DNA from: Agapetus fuscipes
Lineage: Eukaryota; Arthropoda; Insecta; Trichoptera; Glossosomatidae
Direction: 5' to 3'
DNA: 64,000 bases
NCBI GenBank assembly: GCA_951799405.1
Contig: CATOGX010000021.1
Coordinates: forward strand, 1 to 64,000
The notes beneath the pieces are model-generated. The model saw nothing but the letters and a program-made list of their open reading frames with translations, did not search any database and was not told where the DNA came from. The position numbers and the translations under genes are program-made. This document shows, in pieces, positions 55,223 through 64,000 of the stretch (position 1 is the stretch's first letter; the number at the start of each line of letters is the position of its first letter).

Positions 55223-56422
55223 TCATCTTGGGTACCGCAGGCGGTTCTCCCCCCTCGGACGCAGGCGCTCCGACCATGGTTGGAACCTGGAAACACCCGA
55301 GTCATTAGAGATCTGTCCTGCCTCATCCAACAGCTGACCCAACCCCAGGTCATTGTCAGACTTATCCTCCCAATACACCTTTCTTCCGGAAATCTGATCA
55401 TGATGTCTCTTCCAAATCTGATTTCCAGCTTTTACCAAGTAAATCCTGTTTCCCAATGTTTTAAATATAATGCATGGAACCCATTTCCCTACATTTCTGA
55501 AATCCTTAGTCATTACCTTTTGTCCAATTTTGAATAGTCCTTTAACCTTTCTTCCCCTGTAATTCCTTTGTTGATTTTCCTGATTTCTCTTTTTAAAAAC
55601 ACATACCTTTCTCCCCGTCTTTTTAAATGATTTCTCCCCAGGCACTACTGTATCAAAAATGGATCTTATTTTTCTACCTATCATAAGCACGCTCGGCTCC
55701 ATCCCTGTTGCTAATGATGGTGTATTTCTATAATCTACTAAAAATTCCAAAAGCTTATCTTCATAATCGTTAGGAAACATACCATTTTTCATAAAAAAAA
55801 TTAAAAAACTTTTTGTTGTTTTTACCGTATTCTCCGCCAAACCGTTTGACGCTGGGTGATTTACTGCTGAAGGTAAATGCTTAATATTTAAATTTTTGCA
55901 AAACCTTTGAAAATCTACTGATGTAAATGCCGTCCCATTATCCGTTACAATGCAACTTGGAATACCTAACACTGAAAATATTCTCTTCAACTCTCTAATT
56001 GTATGCCTTGCATCAATTTTATCAACTTTTACAGCATCTATCCAATTTGATGCTGCGTCTACTACGACTAAAAAATATTTTCCTGCTAGCGGCCCGAAAA
56101 AATCTAAATGTATCCTTTTCCAAATATGTTGTTCTACCGGCCAACTTTTCAACTCGACTTTATCTGGAGATCCCATATTTCTTTCACATTGTGTACATTC
56201 TCTCACTGCTTTCTCAATTTCAGTATTCATCCCTAACCAAAAAAAATAATTTCTAGCCAAAGTTTTCGTTTTTACAATTCCCATGTGAGATTTGTGAATA
56301 AACTTCAAAATATCTTCCCTTAATGCCAATGGTATTACCAATCTGTTTTCATAAAATAAACAATCATTTGATTCGCTTAACTTTTCTCTTAAAAACCACC
56401 ATTTTACCAATCCATTTGTCAT
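55223..56422 (-). pseudogene. Mag-like Pol: integrase part
   Basis: This frame is open upstream of 56422 to about 56598, so 56422 is not a true start. It has a zinc module (H43, H46, C76, C79), a DD35E core with D107 (HLDFFGP), D161 (VTDNGTAF) and E197 (NGLAENT), and a basic C-terminal domain. The frame is separated from Gag-PR-RT by a single-base indel near the C-run at 56602-56605. Integrase itself looks intact, but it could only be made if the shift were bypassed. Confidence 0.85.
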
Positions 56423-56580
56423 TTTGGATTTATTTGGCCACCCTGTTTTTAAATACTCCTTTATCTCACAAATGACCTTGTCATTACGAGATGCTTCCTT
56501 GATGCATTCTACATTTAAATTTGTTTCTACTGCAATACAGTTTAAAAATTCTCCTTCAACATCCTCAATGTTTATCTCAT

Positions 56581-58623
56581 TTATGATCTCAATATTATCT
56601 TCCCCTCGTTATCCGTACTACTCATTGGTAACTTCGACAAAAAATCTGCTTTATTATCCTTTGACGGAACAACTTTATGTTGAAGTGGTTTCACACCATC
56701 CCTCGATATTCGAAATCCCAAATATTCCACTTCTGTCAACCCAAATTCACATTTTTGTAAATTAACACTAAATCCACTACGTTCTAAACGCTTAATTACC
56801 TCTTCCGTTGCCTTCTCCAATTCTTGCAATGTATTCCCATAAATTAACAAATCATCCATAAATGCTATCGCATCCAACCCTTGAATTGCCGAATATAAAG
56901 CTCTGCTAAATATCGCTGGTGACGTCGTGAGACCAAAAGGAAGTACCTTGTACCTAAATAACCCAAATGGTGACGAAATCACACAAAGATTTCTCGACTC
57001 CTCCGACAACCTAATTTGAGAAAAAGCATTTCTCAAATCTAATTTTGCATAAAATTTTGCTCCATTTACTCTATTTATTAAATCTTCCACTCTAGGTAAC
57101 GGGTACTTTATTTTTTTTAACATTGGATTCAAAGTATTTTTAAAATCGGCACATATTCTGATTTCATCATTTTTTTTTTTCACAATCACTATTGGACTTG
57201 CCATTTCACTAGTCTCTACTTTTTCAATAATACCTTCTTGTAACATGCGATCTATTTCTTTTTCTACCCTTATTCTCAAATTAAAAGGAATTGGCCTCGG
57301 GTTAACAAATTTTGCCTTAAAGTCTTTTATAACTTCTATCTCCGCTTCAAAATTTTTAAAAGTACCTGCTTTACTCTCAAAAACAGCTGGATATTTTTTT
57401 CTCATACTAGAAAAAAAATCTGCATTATAATTCGTATTATTATTTCCTACTGAATAAATATTATCGCTAACATTAAATGAATTTATTTTAAAAGTATTCA
57501 AAAAATTACGACCTAATAAAGAAGACGACCCTTTATATACAACAATTATTTCTATGTACTCTTTACTTCCTTGATATTCTACTCTCATGTACTTACGACC
57601 TTTTACTTGTAGTTGAGTACCATCATAGCTTGATAATTTCAAATCACAATGTTCTAACTTAATATTTGAAAAATGTTCATTAAATATGTGCCAAGGAATA
57701 ATAGTCACCCCAGAACCCGTATCTAAAATCATTTTTAAATCTGAATCATTTACCTTTACATTTAAAAAAATGGGTCCATCCATCTCATTAATGGCCATTA
57801 TGGTATTTATTCTTCGAAACTTGCATTTATTTGCATAATGACCAAATTTGTTACATTTAAAGCACTTAATATCATTATTATTTTTATTTAAAAACTTGCA
57901 TTCATTCTGTTTATGACCGAATTTACCACAGTTAAAGCATTTATAATTATTATTTCTATCACTTGAAATACTTGCATGTCTAAAAAAATCATTTGAGTTA
58001 CTTCGCTTGATTTCAGAATTTCGCTGTCTATCCCTTGACTTCCGAGTTTCTGTGGAATCCCTCGAATTACACGAACTCATTAAATTTATACTTTCTGAAT
58101 TATTTTGACCACACAAATGTTCCATTGTTCTCGCTAATTCTACACATTCAGATAATTTCAATTCCATTGCTTTTAAAAATATTCTCTGCTTTATTTTGTT
58201 CTGTCTGATACCTATTAAAAATATATCCTTCAAATTTGCCTCCAATCTATCCTCAAATTTACAGTCTACCGCAATTTTTTTCAATCTAGCTATATAATCC
58301 TTAATTGACTCGGTTTCGAGCTGTTTACATGAATAAAATGACTCCCTATACTCAAATATATTTTTTTTTACCCCACAATGACCCCCAATAATATCAATCA
58401 ACTCCTCGAATTTTGCCTCCGAAATCTTTTTCGGAAAACATAGATCAGACACCGTCTGAAAAGTCTCCTTGGTGAGAGACGATAATAGAACAGCCCTTCT
58501 GCGTTCTTCAGTTAAAAACTTCTCATCATACAAAATGAGAACCTGGTCAAGCCGAAGTCTGAAGACATCCCAATCTCCAGTCCTATGGCAAAAAGGACTT
58601 AGACTCCTCCGTGTTCCCTCCAT
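56581..58623 (-). pseudogene. Mag-like Gag-protease-RT ORF with RNase H deletion
   Basis: The first ATG of the frame is at 58623, directly after a pyrimidine-rich CAG that resembles a splice acceptor. Numbering from it: Gag with two CCHC knuckles at about 229-242 and 254-267; protease DTGSG near 301; RT with LDLRNAFSQI and FMDDLLIYG (FMDD 588-591). After the RT thumb (GFRISRDG...), at about residue 650 (near 56672), the protein jumps directly to KDNKADFLSKL, the end of RNase H. The RT connection and nearly all of RNase H are missing in frame. The ORF then ends at 56581 in a shifted frame. Confidence 0.88.
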
Positions 58624-58639
58624 AGTCTGAAACGGCAGA

Positions 58640-59069
58640 AAGAAAGAAAACAAAAATCTTATCTGTTTCTGCGTCCGACAGTCCAGGAAACGCCTACGTG
58701 ACCCTCAGAAAGTGGCTTCCACTCCCTGCAGCAGTCACCTCCAGGAAAACGACCCTCAAGGCTCCCAGCTCCTGCAGTAACTCCCTGCAGCACTCCGCCC
58801 CAGTTGGGTCCTCTCCTCTTGAAAAAGAACCGCTGCAGTAACTCCCTGCAGCGACTCCTCTTGGCTCCGTGACCCTCAGTTTCTCTTCCTCTTGAAGAAA
58901 ACCGCTCCTTCTCTCCAGACTTCTTCCAGTTCTCGCAGTATCTCCCTGCAGCAACCTCGCCTCAGCTTCGTGATCCTCAGACTTCTTCCTTCTCGAAGAT
59001 TCCCAACACAACAATACTTCTTATTCCTTCCAAAAAAAATTTTTATCCCGTTTTATATGGTTCTTTTTT
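58640..59069 (-). other. Leader of the Mag-like element with internal repeats
   Basis: The untranslated leader contains the block ACTCCCTGCAGC (plus strand) four times between about 58720 and 58955, in larger units of about 100 bp. A 106-codon minus-strand frame is open here but repetitive and probably not a gene. Confidence 0.55.
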
Positions 59070-59087
59070 ATCCTACCGACTGCGCCA
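59070..59087 (-). other. Primer binding site, tRNA-Ser type
   Basis: On the minus strand it reads TGGCGCAGTCGGTAGGAT, one base after the 5' LTR. It complements the 3' end of an insect-type tRNA-Ser, as I recall it. Confidence 0.75.
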
Positions 59088-59088
59088 C

Positions 59089-59347
59089 TGTGATGTTTTT
59101 GGGATGTCTATTGTGGATGGGGGATATCAATTAGACGAACAGATGAGTCTTGGTTTCAAACAGATGTATTATTCCATAACAGTGTTTACAAGGCGAGAGA
59201 CAAAACCAGACTGACCAGATCAGCAGTAATAATATCTACCTACTAATATTATATAACCATAACTCTAATAATATTATGTTACAATAATACCTTACCTTAT
59301 ATGATATTTACCTACTCTAAATAATCATATTATAATTATACATTACA
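59089..59347 (-). repeat. 5' LTR of the Mag-like element
   Basis: 259 bp, the partner of 54863-55121; one difference seen (GGGGAATATC versus GGGGGATATC). Confidence 0.93.
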
Positions 59348-59368
59348 ATCACCATCGATGGTCTATAC

Positions 59369-59949
59369 CAGAGGTGCCCAAACGGTCGATCGGGAAAGGT
59401 TTTAAATTCGATCGCCGAAGATAACAAAAAATTTCAATGATCGACCTTAAAAGTAGTTTTTTGCAAAAGAAAATTTAATTTTGTAATGCTAGAGATCAAC
59501 AATTTTATACAGATTTGACATTTTGGGGATTTGAAAATTGTGTGCCAACCCTTTTTTCAATCTTTTGATCTTCTATTCATAAACTCTTGCTAAGTCGATC
59601 TCAAGAAAAAGTATGGGCAAAAAAAAAAACGCAACTTAGCTACACATATAGTGTAACTTCTTGCCGCGTTATCTCCGAAAGGGTAGCATATGGTGAGTTG
59701 AACCTTTTTATTTTTACAGGTAAGGGGGCCGGCCTTACGCCAACCACTTCAGTTGAAGTGGGGGTTTTCCAGCTCCCAGGTACTCATTTCTTGTGGAGGC
59801 TGAGTAAACCTTGCCGCTATTTTATTTTGTGGTTTGAAATAAACACCGAAACGGGAAATCATTTCTGACACCCTCGGTGGGATTCGAACCCGAACTCACG
59901 GCATGGAATGCAAGCACTCTACCAACTAAGCTATCGACCGGCACCCCTG
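59369..59949. mobile_element. hAT-type MITE with SINE (duplication copy 2)
   Basis: It starts CAGAGGTGCCCAAACGGTCG, after GTCTATAC, and ends GCACCCCTG before GTCGATAT. It carries the reverse SINE at 59628-59945, as in copy 1. Confidence 0.75.
59628..59945 (-). repeat. tRNA-derived SINE, reverse (copy 2)
   Basis: Same insertion as 40600-40927, inherited by duplication; it has a short deletion in the body near 59775. Confidence 0.88.
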
Positions 59950-59957
59950 GTCGATAT

Positions 59958-60459
59958 CATAGGTGCCCATACGGTCGATCGCGGGAGGTTTTAAGGTCGA
60001 TCGCTGAGGATAGCTTCAACATCAGCATCAAGATAATTTTTATTTTTGTATTGTACCAGTATTATTTTAATTTATTTTTGTTATGTTAGAGATTAAATTA
60101 AAACAGATTTATCGTTTGGCACTCAATGTAGTTGTACTTATGCTATTTTTTTTTAAATAAATATTTATACATAATTATGAGATATTTGGTGGGCTTAACA
60201 GTTAAAATGTCGGAGTGATGTTTTCCGGGATCTGTTGCCGTGGTCTGTGGCAGCTGGAGCTTCTGGACGTTTCGCCCATTTCTACGATGGGCTTCTTCAG
60301 CGTGAAGTATGATGATGATGAAGATCTTGATGCTCTCTCCTCTCCAGCATCATCAGCTGGCCGTGTCAGCCTAAAACTCTTATTCAGTTAAAATGTCGAT
60401 CTCCTATTCATAATTTTTTGCTATGTCGATCTCCTCAAGAAATAATATGAGCACCCCTA
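59958..60459. mobile_element. Second hAT-type MITE (copy 2) with a retroposon insertion
   Basis: It begins CATAGGTGCCCATACGG and ends GAGCACCCCTA before GTCTATAT (60460-60467). It is interrupted by 60213-60384. Confidence 0.7.
60213..60384 (+). mobile_element. Small retroposon related to the RTE-C 3' UTR
   Basis: 172 bp absent from copy 1, flanked by the 14-bp duplication CAGTTAAAATGTCG (60199-60212 and 60385-60398), as expected for target-primed reverse transcription. It shares GGTCTGTG, GCTGGAGCTT and CTACGATGGGCTTCTTCAGC with 22540-22625. Confidence 0.82.
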
Positions 60460-60467
60460 GTCTATAT

Positions 60468-62433
60468 AGACCGAAAACGTTTGTAAATTTATCTATAAAA
60501 AGAAATGAGTGAAATAAAAACAGTGTTTCATAAAAATTATAACTTTGTTCTTTTAGAGCCCAGTAGAGTGAAAAAGTCCAAAATGGTGTTCTGAGTTTTA
60601 AATGTCCATTATGTTTACTTTATTTTGAAAATCTGTTACTATCAAAATAAAATGAAGAAATGTATAATATACAGATTACATGTTTCCAAAAAAATGAGAA
60701 GTTATTTGAATTCTGTCAAAATGAACACAAACTTATGAAATATTACAAAATAATATAGCTATCTGGGTTTAATGAATAACTTGAATTTTTTTAATGAAAG
60801 TAGACAAGAAATATATGCAAGTGGTATGTTTATTAGTCAAATTAAAAATTGCCAGCATTTTTTTTTCGTGAAAATGCATGTGAATTTTACAAAATAAAAT
60901 AAAAAAACAGCTTCGAAAATTCCATACAAATTCGTAAGGCAAAAAGCTGCAGTATAAACCTGCTGTTTATTTGGTTTGGCTGTTCAACTGACGAAGTTGT
61001 GTGTAAGACGCGGACGTGGGAGCACGCCCGCAAGTAACACCCCCATGTTGATGTGTGTGTGAATCCACTGGCTCACGCTTCAGGGTCGCAATCTTTAACT
61101 TAAATGATTATTTTTTTTCTTGATTTCAAAAAAATATATTGATAGTTTTGAAGTTAGGGCATCCTTTTTTTATAAATAGATTTGTGAATAAAAATGGTCT
61201 TCACCAACCAATTTTGTCTGGCTAGAAAAATAACGCGGCAAGAAGTTACACTATATGTGTAGCTTAGTTAAGTTGAGTTGATTATTTGTTTGTGTTCCTT
61301 AACTTGTAGGTTGGCATGTGGCTGACCACCCATGCTGTAAAAAATGTTTTTTCTTTGCCAATGTCACCCCTATTTCAGAGAAAAGTCAAAAGTTTTTGTA
61401 TGAAGGTACACATGCAACATGTGTAAGCGTGAATTTAGATGTGCCTGCATATTTTAGGCATGCATTAAATATTAATAAGCCTTAAATGTCAGTATACCTT
61501 TGTAACTTAGATGATGGATTATCAAAGATCAAATACTAAGCTGTATTGAAAACGACCAAAGTCAGTCGATATTGAAAATGAGGCAACTCTGCAGAGACTC
61601 TGTCCACCCCTAGCGGAATGGCGACAGAGTTACAGTCTGTAATAATCCTTTATCTAAGTTGCAAAGCTATATTAACAATCAAAACTCGTATCAAATGCAT
61701 GCCCACAAACAAACACGTGGAAGTTCGCGCTTACAAATGCTGAATGAGTACTTACAAATAAAAACCAAACCTCAAATCAACATAAACCCTGCAAGTTTTA
61801 GTCAGCCAGTTAAAATATGAACAAATAAATAAAGTGGAAATACAGAGGTAATTAAAAATGGAAGTCTGCAAGGTTTCCGCTGAAAAATAACATAAGCTGG
61901 TAACAATTAGCACCTAGGAGGTTAATAAGTGAAATAATGATTGGATGAATGTACTACTCAATGCTTTTACAGACACCAACATAGATAAGTATACTAATAC
62001 TATAATACACCAAGAAGCACACAAATTCAACCTTTCAGTCAGTATAAAAGAACCTGTAAAAGGAAGCGTTTTGCTCAAGAGGATCAGTGCTTGCACAAGT
62101 CTGTGAGACATTATAAGCGTAAAACTGCAAGTGACCAAATTTTTGTAAAATAAATTCCATGCTTGAAATAAATCTGTGTTTCTACTCCAGCTTGGCACCT
62201 GCAGTAACCGCGCCACACCCCTCCTCACCTCGTCCTCCCACCTCAGCCTTGGACCTCACACCCTTCGCCTTGCTCCTGGGCAGTGATGGTTTTTGCACTA
62301 CCAGCGCTCTGGGCGAGATTTCTAAATCGCCACCATACAAAAAACATATAATAGGGCGCTCTGGTAACCACGCCATACCCTAGCGCCGGCCCTGCTCCTG
62401 GGTCTATATTCTATAATCTAAATTGCAAAGATA
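60468..62433. repeat. Right part of duplication copy 2
   Basis: Near-identical to 41288-43240. It includes a SINE end (61235-61270), an RTE-A tail + (61297-61515), an RTE-B tail (61577-61642), an RTE-A tail - (61654-61820) and the hAT-like end at 62385. Copy 2 has a 12-bp insertion near 62245. Homology stops at about 62433 inside an RTE-A tail. Confidence 0.9.
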
Positions 62434-63300
62434 TTGATACCCTCTCTTTAAAATCAAAAAGACTTGGTTGAAGGGTTTTTCTTAACTTTCGTTTTTTTTA
62501 TTCTCTTTTTCTCTTTTCAGTACAAATTACAAACAGAACCGGTCTTCGGGCCAACAGGCCGACAACCTTGTGACAAATTATTCCCTTTTTATTACAATAA
62601 AACACATAAATTTTGTTACAGTAAATTCGGCTCGGCCGGTGTCTTGCCGAACGCCGGCCAATCAGCGTGTAGGGTTAAGTTTTGTCAAGGAGTTCGACGG
62701 ATGGCGAAATTCAGGGCCTGCACAAAAATGTGTGCCGTATCAATTCCCACCATCTTCTGTTGACAAAACTTAACCCTCCTTACGCTCTCAACCCTTGCCA
62801 CAGAATTTTCACCCCTGGCCACGGTTCCTTCATCCTTTTCCTTCTCTTCCGATGTTCGTGGAGAGGTGGTGCGCGCTGAAGGCGAGGCGTCGTATCCGGC
62901 GGCCTCGTGTACTGCTCGATCGGATCCTCCTCCTGCTTGTCGGGCGGTAACCTAACCCAGATAGCATTTTAAACTTGTATCTGACTTGCAACAAGTTTGA
63001 TGTGTCAAAAGTGAAGGCTTGCTGCAAGTTCACCATGGCAAGTATATACACTTGAGGCAAGTTTTAATCAAACTTTCTAGTTTCCCAGCAACAAGCTTGC
63101 AGAAGCTTTGTCATAACAAAGTTCCCGTAAGGTTGTCATGACAAACTTGCAAAATGTTTGCTTCTGCAAATTATATACATTTTTTGATATTATTATAATA
63201 TTTAAAAAAACAAAATTAGAATAAAAAGATGAAATATTTTTATTTTATTTCATTTACAGTTTGCTTATAGTAGTAAAAAAGTTTTATAATAGTCACATCA
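62434..63300. other. Unassigned sequence with CAAGTTT/AACTTGC motifs
   Basis: A pyrimidine-rich stretch at 62480-62520 is followed by GC-richer sequence to 62960. From 62970 to 63170, short words such as AAACTTG, GCAAGTT and AAGCTTGC recur in both orientations. A 99-codon plus-strand frame (from TTG 62464) has no recognisable domain. Confidence 0.4.
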
Positions 63301-63460
63301 TCATCATCACTGGCACGACCTCCCTCAGCAACCGCTGCCAGCGCTGTCTATCCAACGTCTTCCTCCTCCAGTCCCACATTCCCACTGCACGGCTATCCGC
63401 CAACACTCCATCCAGCCATCTTGAACGTGGTCTTCTCACTGTCCGCCGTCCGATTGTGAT
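63301..63460 (+). other. GC-richer segment, possible retroposon piece
   Basis: It begins with CATCATCATCATCACTGGCA and encodes an open SNRCQRCLSNVFLLQSHIPT-like stretch. I suspect a dispersed repeat but cannot place it. Confidence 0.3.
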
Positions 63461-63534
63461 GAATATAAATTGGGCTGCTGAACCATATTTTCAATTATTG
63501 CGTCATCTACAAATAATTGAAAATATTCCAGTGA

Positions 63535-63702
63535 TTAAAATAAAATTTTAATGGATTGTAAAAAACTGGCAGTACACGTTGTGTCGGGGATATCCAAGTC
63601 ACGGTGTCGCCAGCGTACTTCTGTCCACAACGAATGGGCCTGATGTTGTCCATCACCTTCCACCGCATTTGCTTCTTCCTCCTGGTCAACATCACTAGGT
63701 GC
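63535..63702 (-). CDS. Candidate terminal exon of a spliced minus-strand gene
   Basis: On the minus strand a pyrimidine-rich acceptor (CTATTTATTTCTTTTCAG) at 63703-63720 precedes an open 55-codon stretch that starts APSDVDQEEEANAVEGDG, is acidic and then Trp/Arg-rich (WTEVRWRHRDLDIPDTTC), and ends at a stop at 63535. The phase fits the exon at 63932-64000 after removal of a 229-bp intron. The family is not recognised; host gene or transposon gene both remain possible. Confidence 0.42.
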   Translation of the reverse strand, partial: APSDVDQEEEANAVEGDGQHQAHSLWTEVRWRHRDLDIPDTTCTASFLQSIKILF

Positions 63703-63931
63703 CTGAAAAGAAATAAATAGTTACGTTTATAATATCATCCACAAATAAAATAGAAATTGGAACCATAGAAAACCTATTTTAGAGGACTTCAGTCAATGTC
63801 AATGCAGTACAATCTGTGATTAATTATAAAGATACGAGTTTAAAGGTACCGATTTATAGCTAATTTGTTGAGATATATTTTGAATAAAATGAGGATTTTT
63901 TAATAGATAAATAAAAAAATAAAATACTAAC

Positions 63932-64000
63932 GTTTATTTCAATGGGCATCCCAATTATCTGGCTCAACTCGTCTGCAGCCATCTCCTGGTCACCGTTTTC
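63932..64000 (-). CDS. Candidate upstream exon, cut by the window edge
   Basis: 23 codons reading QEMAADELSQIIGMPIEIN at their end, followed by the donor GTTAGT at 63931. The frame enters from beyond the window. Joined to 63535-63702 the frame is kept. Confidence 0.4.

Larger units (their letters stand above)
54863..59347 (-). mobile_element. Mag-like Ty3/gypsy LTR retrotransposon, defective but young
   Basis: 4485 bp on the minus strand with 259-bp LTRs that differ at one base by eye, and a 5-bp duplication ATCAC (54858-54862 and 59348-59352). The duplication's copy 1 has the unoccupied site at 40320-40324. It has a tRNA-Ser-type primer site, a single Gag-Pol frame with two CCHC knuckles (a Mag-clade feature), an internal deletion removing RNase H, and a one-base shift before integrase. 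The clade is inferred from these traits. Confidence 0.92.

Noticed and set aside
62464..62763. 99-codon ORF with an apparent signal-like hydrophobic start
   Set aside because: It starts at TTG inside a pyrimidine-rich stretch; no domain, no start context and no repeat of the pattern.

Overview
This is eukaryotic (animal) DNA made almost entirely of repeats. There are no operons or ribosome binding sites. Splice signals, poly(A)-type tails, a tRNA-derived SINE, C2H2 zinc-finger genes and a rich set of retrotransposons and hAT-type DNA transposons are visible. The mix (a CsRn1-type Ty3/gypsy element primed by tRNA-Trp, a Mag-type Ty3/gypsy element primed by tRNA-Ser, RTE-, CR1/L2- and Jockey-like non-LTR elements) and the AT-rich background suggest an arthropod, probably an insect. 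That is inference; no single-copy marker gene is present. The density of nested insertions and nucleosome-length satellites suggests heterochromatin (pericentromere or a degenerate sex chromosome).

Layout. 1-6274: satellite S1, about 37 head-to-tail copies of a 171-bp monomer. 7077-7690: a diverged, inverted relative of about 172 bp. 7691-8019, 10033-10437 and 16618-17470: a related 173-bp satellite, S2, which reappears in opposite orientation at 22803-23610. Into S2 have inserted a 2-kb long-inverted-repeat element (8020-10032, itself carrying a hAT MITE) and a complete 6.2-kb LTR retrotransposon (10438-16617) with identical-looking LTRs, intact gag and pol, a -1 frameshift signal and two small membrane-protein ORFs. 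17663-22797: a TIR element holding an RTE-type retrotransposon that is split by a CR1-like insertion. 23684-23977: a multiply palindromic MITE. 24156-30858: a large degenerate hAT-like element full of smaller repeats and one THAP-like exon. 31151-31480: a second THAP-like ORF. 33105-36830: a tandem array (about 264-bp unit) of the 3' tail of an RTE-type retrotransposon ('RTE-A'); the same tail is scattered across the window.

37835-43240 and 52447-62433 are two copies of one segmental duplication. Each starts with a C2H2 zinc-finger gene: copy 1 is open for 588 codons with 15 fingers; copy 2 is cut by a nonsense codon after 10 fingers. Each continues into a CR1/L2 tail, paired hAT elements and a SINE. 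Copy 2 was later interrupted by a Mag-type LTR retrotransposon on the minus strand (54863-59347) and a small retroposon (60213-60384); copy 1 supplies the exact empty sites for both. Between the two copies lie fragments of RTE-A, RTE-B, CR1-like and Jockey-like elements.

The last 70 bases and 63535-63702 look like two exons of a spliced minus-strand gene running off the right edge. Few genes here are likely to be functional: the CsRn1-like element, possibly zinc-finger copy 1, and possibly the edge gene.
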